A stretch of 5,425 nucleotides of DNA from Methanobacteriota archaeon (lineage in GTDB: Archaea; Thermoplasmatota; Thermoplasmata; UBA10834), in NCBI GenBank assembly GCA_011391345.1, contig JAABQR010000168.1:1-5425 (forward strand), written 5' to 3'. The position numbers and the translations under genes are program-made. The stretch's first letter is position 1. The number at the start of each line of letters is the position of its first letter. Below are positions 1 through 4,910 of the stretch, piece after piece. The notes under the pieces are model-generated. The model did no database searches, was not told the DNA's origin, and saw only the letters and a list, made by a program, of their open reading frames with translations.

Positions 1-5
1 CAACG

Positions 6-14
6 GTTAACTAA
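6..14 (+). promoter_or_regulatory. Weak TATA-like element for the first small gene
   Basis: The sequence GTTAACTAA is centred about 28 bp before the ATG at 38. The same spacing separates clearer TATA boxes from start codons elsewhere in this window, so a leaderless mRNA starting at or next to the ATG is plausible. The match to the archaeal TATA consensus is poor, and any BRE lies at or beyond the window edge. This is inference from spacing and AT content only. Confidence 0.3.
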
Positions 15-37
15 CCCGTCGGGGATAGCAGCGCCCG

Positions 38-394
38 ATGGCCGCGGAGCTTAGCAGCGAGGACGTCTCGAGAGTGCGCGATTACTGCACGGACAAGAGG
101 ATGTCTCTCGCCATCGTGCGCACGCGCGAGGCCCCGACTGAACTCGGCAGTCTGTTCGAAGGCTTGGGCGAGGCGTGCTCCCTCTCCTTCAAGAGGAACA
201 TGTGGTCCCCGTGTGCCGATTTCGGATTCGCTGAATTATATTCGAACGAGAGAATCCTCGTAGTGTTGTATATCGGAGGCGAACATACGGAACTCGTAAG
301 CCTCTCGGAGATAGACGACATCTTCCTCCAGGACCTCGAGGACACGTTGGCCTCCTCAAATATCCAGTCGTCCACGATCAGGGACGGATTGTAG
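38..394 (+). CDS. Small acidic protein of unknown function
   Basis: I do not recognise this 118-residue protein. It has no signal peptide or membrane segment and is likely cytoplasmic. The residue pattern suggests an alpha/beta fold: an N-terminal helix (about 6-20), a strand (22-27), a region with aromatic and Cys residues (47-68, including WSPCADFGF), a strongly hydrophobic strand ILVVLYIGG (72-80) and a C-terminal acidic helix (88-104). Cysteines fall at 17, 47 and 59, with no CxxC metal motif. The ATG at 38 is chosen because a TATA-like element lies 28 bp upstream and no Shine-Dalgarno sequence is visible; Met22 is the next in-frame ATG. Codon use resembles the neighbours in AGG arginines and G/C third positions, but with more AT-rich codons (TTA, TTG, GTA, GAA, ATA) in the second half. 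It stops with TAG and is followed by a GC hairpin. It is probably a real, fast-evolving or lineage-specific gene. Confidence 0.68.
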   Translation: MAAELSSEDVSRVRDYCTDKRMSLAIVRTREAPTELGSLFEGLGEACSLSFKRNMWSPCADFGFAELYSNERILVVLYIGGEHTELVSLSEIDDIFLQDLEDTLASSNIQSSTIRDGL

Positions 395-399
395 CTACT

Positions 400-414
400 C
401 CGGCCTACGGCCGG
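400..414 (+). terminator. GC hairpin just after the first small gene
   Basis: CCGGCC and GGCCGG form a perfect 6-bp stem around a TAC loop, starting 6 nt after the TAG stop codon. The position suits a transcript 3' end. No oligo-T tract follows, and archaeal termination depends mainly on T-runs, so this may be only an RNA-stabilising hairpin or chance in GC-rich DNA. Confidence 0.3.
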
Positions 415-452
415 ACGGGCCCTCGTACCACGCTGGCAGGTATCCCAGAAAT

Positions 453-460
453 CATATTAT
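453..460 (+). promoter_or_regulatory. TATA box and BRE-like element before the inverted repeat
   Basis: CATATTAT is preceded by the purine-rich CCAGAAAT (445-452), which resembles an archaeal BRE. It is one of the better TATA-like elements in the window but has no start codon about 28 bp downstream. That spacing predicts transcription beginning near 484, two bases before the left arm of the long inverted repeat at 486. This suggests a promoter for a non-coding RNA, or for a long leader of cca. No transcript evidence can be seen from sequence alone. Confidence 0.42.
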
Positions 461-483
461 AGCACGAGTTGACTGGGCATCAA

Positions 484-575
484 TTGGTGTCTTAGGTTGG
501 TGGCTCAACTTTCCTCCTAAGCAGAAATTTTGACAATCCCCACCACACCAACCGAAAGACACCTTAACTCTCCTT
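484..575 (+). ncRNA. Candidate structured small RNA (long imperfect hairpin)
   Basis: The left arm 486-493 (GGTGTCTT) pairs perfectly with 556-563 (AAGACACC). After a small internal loop (A494 opposite G554-A555), 495-502 (GGTTGGTG) pairs perfectly with 546-553 (CACCAACC). This gives 16 base pairs in two 8-bp helices. Within the 43-nt apical region, TCAA (505-508) can pair with TTGA (530-533), and TTTC (510-513) with GAAA (524-527), leaving a loop that begins within the CCTCCT at 513-518. A TATA/BRE-like element sits at the right distance upstream. A pyrimidine-rich stretch follows the right arm (564-578), and a T5 run occurs later (640-644), so the 3' end is uncertain. No tRNA T-arm, C/D-box pair or H/ACA pocket fits. 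Alternatives are a protein-binding dyad in DNA, a structured leader of cca, or a remnant of a small inverted-repeat element. Boundaries are approximate. Confidence 0.33.
486..563. repeat. Imperfect inverted repeat, 8+8 bp arms
   Basis: The outer arms (486-493 and 556-563) and inner arms (495-502 and 546-553) are each exactly complementary. They are separated by a 1-by-2 nt asymmetry, and the span between the inner arms is 43 nt. This is the longest inverted repeat I can find in the window. There is no convincing target-site duplication flanking it beyond a TT on each side. Confidence 0.6.
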
Positions 576-585
576 CATCGTCATG

Positions 586-614
586 ATGTGCGCGTGCGCG
601 CTATTGCGTGCGCG
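586..614. repeat. Alternating purine-pyrimidine GC tract with repeated TGCGCG
   Basis: Bases 586-601 alternate purine and pyrimidine without a break for 16 bp, including two tandem TGCGCG units (589-600). A second alternating run at 605-614 repeats the 9-mer GCGTGCGCG found at 592-600. Such GC/GT alternation favours Z-DNA or small hairpins under supercoiling. It lies in the cca upstream region, between the candidate RNA and the cca TATA element. A function is not shown. Confidence 0.5.
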
Positions 615-666
615 GCGCGACTCCGATATTCGTTGCACGTTTTTCAGGGCTCTTCCGGGCGCCTGC

Positions 667-674
667 ATTTATTA
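667..674 (+). promoter_or_regulatory. TATA box for cca
   Basis: ATTTATTA stands out in a GC-rich stretch. Its centre lies about 20 bp before the ATG at 691 and about 29 bp before the ATG at 700. The second distance matches the TATA-to-start spacing seen for other genes here, so it favours a leaderless cca mRNA that begins near the ATG at 700. Confidence 0.5.
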
Positions 675-699
675 CCTCCGGGCCTAATCCATGTATCCG

Positions 700-2025
700 A
701 TGTCCGTCGAGGATGCCGTTCTGAAGAAGGTCAAGCCGACCAGGGCGCAGGACGCGAAGGTCCTGGATGCGGTCCACGAGCTCGAGTCCCTCGTATCCAG
801 CGAGGCCAGGCGTCTGGACGCGCATGTCGAGCTGATGCTTGTGGGGTCGGTGGCCAAGGGGACCCATCTGAGGGACCCTGACATAGACCTGTTCATGCTG
901 TTCCCGGAGAGCACATCGCTCGAGACGTTGAAGGAGAAGGGCCTCGCGATCGGCAGGGCCGTGCTCGGAGGCAGGGAGCACTACGCCCAGCACCCATACG
1001 TGAGAGGGGATTTCGAGGGCTTCCAGGTGGACCTGGTGCCGTGCTTCAAGGTCAGGGACACGAGGAGCAAGATGAGCGCGGTCGACAGGACCCCGTTCCA
1101 CACCAGGTTCGTGAAGGAGAACCTTGGCAAGGACCAGGCGGACCAGGTGCGCCTGCTGAAGCGCTTCATGAAGGGCATCGGGTGTTATGGCGCCGAGGCC
1201 AAGGTCCAGGGATTCTCGGGCTATCTGTGCGAGCTCCTGGTCATGCGTTTCGGCACATTCGGCTCCGTCCTCCAGGCCGCGTCGCAGTGGAAGAGGCGCG
1301 AGCACATCGAGCTACCTGGCCATGAGGGCAAGGAGTTCTCCGAGCCCATCACGTTCATCGACCCTGTGGACGCCTCGAGGAACGTCGCGTCTGCGGTGTC
1401 GCTCGAGAGCCTGCTCCTCCTCATACGTGCCTCGCGCGAATACCTCGGGTCGCCCTCGGAGAAGTTCTTCTTCCCGGCGGGGAGGGCGCCATGGCCCCCA
1501 TCGAAGGTCAAGGAGGTCGCGGGCGAGAGGCTGGGGAACATCGTGTGCGTGTCGTTCCCGAAGATCGACCTGATAGATGACGTCGTGTATCCTCAGCTGA
1601 GGAAGTCCCTGTCCGCGGCCGTGGCCCTCCTCGAAAGACAGGAATTCGAGGTGGACCGCACCAGCATCCATGTCGACGGGCTCGCCCACCTGGTCATAGA
1701 GCTTGCGTCGCTCACCCTCCCGGACGAGAGGAAGCACAGGGGCCCCCCCGATAAGTCGGAGAACGCGAAGGAGTTCCTGGCCAAGTGGCGGAAGAATGGC
1801 CTCTCCCCTCCGTTCGTGGAGAGGGGACGTTGGTACGTCATCGTCAGGAGAGATGTGACCCGAGGGGACGAGCTCCTCAGACAGGAGATGCGAAGCCTCA
1901 GCCTCGGGAAGGATGTCAAGAAGGTCAGCGAGCTCTCGGTGCATGCCGGTCCGGAGATGCTGAAGAAGGAGCACCTTGCGGCCCTGACGGAGCACTTCGA
2001 CGACAGGGCTCCCTGGGATAGATGA
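700..2025 (+). CDS. cca: CCA-adding enzyme (archaeal class I tRNA nucleotidyltransferase)
   Basis: This enzyme adds or repairs the 3'-terminal CCA of tRNAs from CTP and ATP without a nucleic acid template. From the ATG at 700 it has 441 residues, about the usual archaeal length (A. fulgidus about 437). The nucleotidyltransferase head carries GSVAKGT (49-55) and DPDID, with carboxylates D61 and D63. The third acid is D111 in VDLVP. Other archaeal CCA hallmarks are DRTPFH (129-134), GFSGYLCELL (171-180) and DPVDASRNVA (221-230). The remaining 200 or so residues are the body and tail domains. An upstream in-frame ATG at 691 would add Met-Tyr-Pro. I prefer 700 because the TATA element is about 29 bp upstream, and MSVEDAVLKKVKP matches the usual N-terminus of the family. 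No Shine-Dalgarno sequence is visible for either start. The gene converges on the membrane protein gene with 3 bp between stop codons. Confidence 0.96.
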   Translation: MSVEDAVLKKVKPTRAQDAKVLDAVHELESLVSSEARRLDAHVELMLVGSVAKGTHLRDPDIDLFMLFPESTSLETLKEKGLAIGRAVLGGREHYAQHPYVRGDFEGFQVDLVPCFKVRDTRSKMSAVDRTPFHTRFVKENLGKDQADQVRLLKRFMKGIGCYGAEAKVQGFSGYLCELLVMRFGTFGSVLQAASQWKRREHIELPGHEGKEFSEPITFIDPVDASRNVASAVSLESLLLLIRASREYLGSPSEKFFFPAGRAPWPPSKVKEVAGERLGNIVCVSFPKIDLIDDVVYPQLRKSLSAAVALLERQEFEVDRTSIHVDGLAHLVIELASLTLPDERKHRGPPDKSENAKEFLAKWRKNGLSPPFVERGRWYVIVRRDVTRGDELLRQEMRSLSLGKDVKKVSELSVHAGPEMLKKEHLAALTEHFDDRAPWDR

Positions 2026-2028
2026 GCC

Positions 2029-2787
2029 TCAGGCGGAGACCGGGATCGCGCTTGCGGGCATGAACACTGTCACGTGGCCGGCATCGTCGGCTGCTCGTAT
2101 CTCGAAAGTGAGGCTGCCGGACAGGATCTGGTCGCCGGTGAGCAAGAAACCGTATCTGTGGTTCTCTTCGGGCGTCATGCTGACGAAGTTCTCCCCTCCG
2201 TCCACAGACATGAGCGCGGTCACGAGCTCGCCGTTGTCAGCCACCTTGGCCGTGATATTCACCGTGTAAGCCGCAGAGGCGTGGATCATCGAGTCCAGAG
2301 ACTCACCCCATCTCGGGACCCACACATACGCCCCGACGGAATCCACATACTCGTAATCTATGGCCGTGACATTCGTGCCGTTGTCGACCCAGACCGTCAC
2401 TTCGGTCACGGTTGGGTCGGCGTGGTCGGCGATGGGGAAGTTGAACATCAGGACCCAGACGGCCAGGAATGTGAAGAAGAACCATGCGATGTTCCCGGCC
2501 CAGTTCTTCTTCTGGAACTGGGTTACGTCAACCTTGATGAATGGGTAGAAGTACTTGAGGGAAACGAGCCCGGCGATGACGAGGGCGAGGCCTAGCGGGA
2601 CCAGGTCCTGGTCGAGGTTCGCCATCACGCCAGCGACGATGCCGAAGACCGAGGCATAGCCCACGGTCAGCAGGACCGTCTTCGTGTCCCTGAGTTCCTT
2701 GAGCAAGAACTCCTTCTCGTCGAACTCAGGAGGTGTGAACTCGTAGTCCTCCTTGTCTTCCTTGTCCTTCTTTCTCTTCTTGGCCAT
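2029..2787 (-). CDS. Three-helix membrane protein with an extracellular Ig-like domain
   Basis: No named family is recognised. The 252-residue protein starts with a highly charged Lys/Asp/Glu tail (1-30, [10 protein letters not shown] onward). Three hydrophobic segments follow at about 37-56, 62-82 and 97-118. The rest (about 123-250) is a beta-rich region with VDGGENF (195-201) and an [14 protein letters not shown] ending, typical of Ig-like surface domains. The positive N-terminus suggests it faces the cytoplasm, so three helices put the C-terminal domain outside. Three N-glycosylation sequons (N136, N139, N177) all lie in that domain, which agrees. An upstream in-frame ATG at 2856 would add 23 residues, but it lies upstream of a good TATA box (2811-2820), which would then fall inside the coding sequence. 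The ATG at 2787 is about 28 bp from that box, so the mRNA is probably leaderless. The gene is divergent from radA. A role in the cell envelope is inference. Confidence 0.85.
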   Translation of the reverse strand: MAKKRKKDKEDKEDYEFTPPEFDEKEFLLKELRDTKTVLLTVGYASVFGIVAGVMANLDQDLVPLGLALVIAGLVSLKYFYPFIKVDVTQFQKKNWAGNIAWFFFTFLAVWVLMFNFPIADHADPTVTEVTVWVDNGTNVTAIDYEYVDSVGAYVWVPRWGESLDSMIHASAAYTVNITAKVADNGELVTALMSVDGGENFVSMTPEENHRYGFLLTGDQILSGSLTFEIRAADDAGHVTVFMPASAIPVSA

Positions 2788-2810
2788 TCTGGCCCTCGAA
2801 GAGCTGGGGC

Positions 2811-2820
2811 TATTTAATAC
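2811..2820 (-). promoter_or_regulatory. TATA box and BRE for the membrane protein gene
   Basis: Read on the minus strand this is GTATTAAATA, preceded by the A-rich BRE-like CCAAAAG (2821-2827). The centre is about 28 bp from the ATG at 2787, predicting transcription from the start codon itself. It decides the start of this gene. Confidence 0.6.
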
Positions 2821-2826
2821 CTTTTG

Positions 2827-2856
2827 GTGGGGCCTCCGCTCGAGTTCACGCCCCAC
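2827..2856. promoter_or_regulatory. Symmetric dyad between divergent promoters (candidate operator)
   Basis: GTGGGGC (2827-2833) and GCCCCAC (2850-2856) are perfect inverted repeats. Their shared centre, 2841/2842, is also the centre of the palindrome CTCGAG (2839-2844). Outer and inner palindromes are thus concentric over 30 bp. The dyad touches the BRE side of the minus-strand TATA box and lies about 36 bp before the radA TATA box. This layout suits binding of a dimeric regulator. No regulator family can be named. Confidence 0.4.
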
Positions 2857-2892
2857 GCGCGCACCACTTTCGCCTACCTCTAATCCATACCC

Positions 2893-2899
2893 TTATATT
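2893..2899 (+). promoter_or_regulatory. TATA box for radA
   Basis: TTATATT is the clearest TATA-like sequence on the plus strand here. It is centred about 44 bp before the radA ATG at 2940, so transcription would begin near 2921-2924 and leave a leader of about 16-19 nt. This differs from the leaderless spacing of the other genes. Confidence 0.55.
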
Positions 2900-2924
2900 C
2901 GCGGCTCGGACTCTTGAGACACGC

Positions 2925-2929
2925 AGGTG
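2925..2929 (+). promoter_or_regulatory. Ribosome-binding site of radA
   Basis: AGGTG matches part of the archaeal Shine-Dalgarno consensus GGAGGTGATC and lies 10 nt before the ATG at 2940, inside the short leader predicted from the TATA box. No comparable site at a normal distance is seen before the other genes. Confidence 0.42.
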
Positions 2930-2939
2930 CAGTGTCTAC

Positions 2940-3881
2940 ATGTCCGAGGAGGAGATTGCAAAGCTCCCAGGCGTTGGGCCCGCGATCCTAGAGAAGCTCA
3001 AGGAAGCGGGGTACAACGACATCATGATGATCGCAGTGGATTCCCCCAAGAACCTGGCGGAGCTCGCTGAGGTGGGCGAGTCGACCGCTGCGAAGCTCAT
3101 TGCGGCCGCCAAGAAAGCTGCCGATGTGGGCGGCTTCGAGACGGGGGATGTCCTCCTGGAGCGCAGGAAGACCATCGCCAAGCTCGGGTCCGGGTCCAAG
3201 TCCCTGGATGAGCTCATGGGCGGAGGGTTCGAGTCGCGGGCCATCACCGAGTTCTTCGGCGAGTTCGGTTCTGGCAAGACGCAGCTGTGCCATCAGCTCG
3301 CGGTCAACTGCACGAGGCCGTTCGAAGAGGGCGGGCTCGAGGGGCACACGATGATCATAGATACCGAGCAGACCTTCAGGCCCGAGAGGATAGTGCAGAT
3401 GTCCGAGGCGCTCGATCTCGACCCGGACGAGATCCTCAAGAAGATACATGTCGCTAGGGCGTTCAACAGCCACCACCAAACCCTGCTCGTGGACAAGGCG
3501 ACAGAGCTCGCCAAGGATTACCCTGTCAGGATGCTTGTCGTGGATTCACTCACCGCTCACTTCAGGGCGGAGTACATCGGCAGGGGCGCGCTGGCCGAGA
3601 GGCAGCAGATGCTCAACAAGCACATGCACGACCTCCTGAGGTTCGGTGACCTGAACAATGCGGTCATCGCAGTGACGAATCAGGTGGCCGCGAAGCCGGA
3701 CGCTTTCTTCGGTGACCCGACACGGCCGATAGGCGGACACATCGTCGGCCACACTGCGACCTTCAGGATATATCTCCGGAAGAGCAAGGGCGGCAAGAGG
3801 ATCGCGAGGCTCATAGATTCGCCGAACCTGCCCGAGGCCGAGGCGGTCTTCCAGGTGTCAGAGGCGGGCATAAGCGAGTGA
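2940..3881 (+). CDS. radA: DNA repair and recombination protein RadA
   Basis: RadA is the archaeal RecA/Rad51-family recombinase. It forms ATP-dependent filaments on single-stranded DNA and carries out homology search and strand exchange in the cytoplasm. The 313-residue length is normal. The N-terminal helix-hairpin-helix DNA-binding domain includes [12 protein letters not shown] (9-20) and [12 protein letters not shown] (42-53). A linker with FETG (66-69) and LLERR (72-76) precedes the ATPase core. Walker A is GEFGSGKT (107-114) and Walker B is MLVVDS (198-203). Family signatures [10 protein letters not shown] (141-150), [10 protein letters not shown] (214-223), NQV (247-249) and P-IGGHIVGH (263-271) are intact. 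The linker polymerisation motif has Gly at the last position instead of the Ala of FxxA; I recall the same variant in some methanogen RadA proteins. Start: ATG with AGGTG 10 nt upstream and a TATA box before that. trmG10 follows 39 bp downstream on the same strand. Confidence 0.98.
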   Translation: MSEEEIAKLPGVGPAILEKLKEAGYNDIMMIAVDSPKNLAELAEVGESTAAKLIAAAKKAADVGGFETGDVLLERRKTIAKLGSGSKSLDELMGGGFESRAITEFFGEFGSGKTQLCHQLAVNCTRPFEEGGLEGHTMIIDTEQTFRPERIVQMSEALDLDPDEILKKIHVARAFNSHHQTLLVDKATELAKDYPVRMLVVDSLTAHFRAEYIGRGALAERQQMLNKHMHDLLRFGDLNNAVIAVTNQVAAKPDAFFGDPTRPIGGHIVGHTATFRIYLRKSKGGKRIARLIDSPNLPEAEAVFQVSEAGISE

Positions 3882-3890
3882 GCGGAAGGG

Positions 3891-3896
3891 TTAAAG
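3891..3896 (+). promoter_or_regulatory. Weak TATA-like element for trmG10
   Basis: TTAAAG, preceded by the purine-rich GCGGAAGGG (3882-3890), is centred about 28 bp before the GTG at 3921. The spacing fits a leaderless transcript, so trmG10 could be transcribed on its own as well as by read-through from radA. The match is weak. Confidence 0.3.
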
Positions 3897-3920
3897 ACGC
3901 CCTCCGCGACTTGAGGGTCC

Positions 3921-4910
3921 GTGAAGCTCCTGCTCGAGCTGTCCATGGAATGCGAGTCATTGGCCCGAGCGGAGGCGATGAGTGCGGTTGCGGCCCTGGG
4001 CGGTTCTCCCAAGGAGCTCGGCTCAGATGCTGGTGTGCTGATCATCGAGGCAGGCATCGATCCGCAGGCATTGCTCGGAAGGCTAGGACTCTGTCACAAG
4101 GTCTCAGAATGGCTCGGGTCGACGGACCCCCGCGGGGTTGATTCACTCGTGGAGAATGTGGATGTGCCAGGACCCATCAGAGTCAGGTCCACGAGGGTCG
4201 GTGAGGCGCATAGGGACGTCGACCTCGCCGTGATGTCCCGCCGCGCGGGCGGTCTTCTCGGGAAGGGCAGGGGCGTGGACCTCCACTCCCCAGCGTCCGA
4301 GGTCAGGCTGGTCTTCTCAGGTAGGGTGCATGCGGGCAGATTGATCGGCTCGGTCGACAGGACCTCCTTCGAGAGCAGGATGAACAAGCATCTGCCGTTC
4401 CATTGCCCCGTCTCGCTTCATCCGAAGTTCGCCCGGGCTCTCGTGAACCTTACCAGGGTCCCGGACGGCGGGACCGTGCTCGACCCTTTCTGTGGTACAG
4501 GTGCTATACTGGCGGAGACTCATCTCGCTGGCTTGAAGGCAGTCGGGACAGACCTCTCGGAGAAGATGGTCGAGGGCGCGAGGGCGAACCTGGAGCATGT
4601 GGGTGCCAAAGCGGTCACGCGCGTGTGCGATGTGGGCGCCATCGAAGGGGTCGTAGGCGAGGTGGATGGGATTGCGACGGACCCTCCTTACGGCCGCTCG
4701 ACCAGCACGAACGGCGAACCTCTGGACGAGTTGTACACGAGATCGTTCAGGGCGTTCGCGGATGTGCTCGGACGCGGCTGCAGGCTCGCCATCGCGGTGC
4801 CTGACACTAGAGTGCTGGATGTCGCGGAGGGCTTCAGGCTGCTGGAGACCCACCCGCTCTGGGTGCACAGGTCCTTGACGAGGAACTTCTGCGCGCTCGA
4901 GCGGGTCTAG
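3921..4910 (+). CDS. trmG10: tRNA (guanine(10)-N2)-methyltransferase (archaeal Trm-G10)
   Basis: Archaeal Trm-G10 uses S-adenosylmethionine to make N2-methyl- and N2,N2-dimethylguanosine at position 10 of tRNA. The 329-residue length matches the P. abyssi enzyme. The N-terminal half is the ferredoxin-like plus THUMP RNA-binding region, with the typical GVDLHSPASEVRLVFSG stretch (118-134). A linker carries HCPVSLHPKFARALVNL (161-177). The Rossmann methyltransferase domain shows DPFCGTG (188-194, motif I), acidic D211 in GTDLSEKM (motif II), D237 in CDVG (motif III) and the catalytic TDPPYGRS (253-260, motif IV). It ends with LTRNFCALE, usual for the family. The start is GTG at 3921: the family N-terminus KLLLELS begins there, and a weak TATA-like element lies 28 bp upstream. 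A GAGG only 4 nt before it is too close to be a normal ribosome-binding site. It may be co-transcribed with radA. Its TAG stop overlaps the stop of the opposing gene. Confidence 0.94.
   Translation: MKLLLELSMECESLARAEAMSAVAALGGSPKELGSDAGVLIIEAGIDPQALLGRLGLCHKVSEWLGSTDPRGVDSLVENVDVPGPIRVRSTRVGEAHRDVDLAVMSRRAGGLLGKGRGVDLHSPASEVRLVFSGRVHAGRLIGSVDRTSFESRMNKHLPFHCPVSLHPKFARALVNLTRVPDGGTVLDPFCGTGAILAETHLAGLKAVGTDLSEKMVEGARANLEHVGAKAVTRVCDVGAIEGVVGEVDGIATDPPYGRSTSTNGEPLDELYTRSFRAFADVLGRGCRLAIAVPDTRVLDVAEGFRLLETHPLWVHRSLTRNFCALERV
4907..4910. other. CTAG palindrome encoding both opposing stop codons
   Basis: The plus-strand TAG of trmG10 (4908-4910) and the minus-strand TAG of the surface protein gene (4909-4907) share the palindrome CTAG. 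The two coding regions therefore overlap tail to tail by 3 bp. Neither gene has room for its own terminator before entering the other. Confidence 0.9.

Noticed and set aside
392..472. Read-through of the TAG at 392 as pyrrolysine, adding 24 codons to the first small gene
   Set aside because: The extension crosses the GC hairpin and the AT-rich promoter-like region with no protein-like pattern, and TAG ends other genes in the window.
486..563. tRNA gene or tRNA pseudogene (7-8 bp closing helix followed by TA and a possible D-like arm)
   Set aside because: No T-arm with a TTCGA-like loop on either strand, no 5-bp anticodon stem with a 7-nt loop, and the inner bases pair as a continuous long hairpin instead.
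486..563. Miniature inverted-repeat transposable element
   Set aside because: Only one copy is visible, the flanking duplication is at most TT, and the arms form one hairpin. It cannot be excluded without a genome-wide copy search, but nothing here supports mobility.
484..600. H/ACA or C/D-box guide RNA
   Set aside because: The internal loop is only 1 by 2 nt, too small for an H/ACA pocket. ATGATG at 583-588 lacks the final A of a C box, and no CTGA D box is properly spaced.
583..687. A 34-codon frame (MMCACALLRARR start) ending 3 bp before the ATG at 691, a possible leader peptide for cca
   Set aside because: It has no Shine-Dalgarno sequence and no TATA box at the leaderless distance. It runs through the repeat tract and the cca TATA element, and its composition looks like translated GC repeats.
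601..1995. Two long antisense reading frames within cca (minus strand, 234 and 227 codons)
   Set aside because: They lie opposite a gene with intact family motifs and have the Leu/Arg/His-rich composition typical of antisense frames in GC-rich DNA. No promoter or start signal was seen.
2074..2595. Plus-strand reading frame of 173 codons opposite the membrane protein gene
   Set aside because: The minus-strand product has coherent membrane helices, sequons and a promoter. The plus-strand translation is rich in His, Val, Gly and Asp without domain features.
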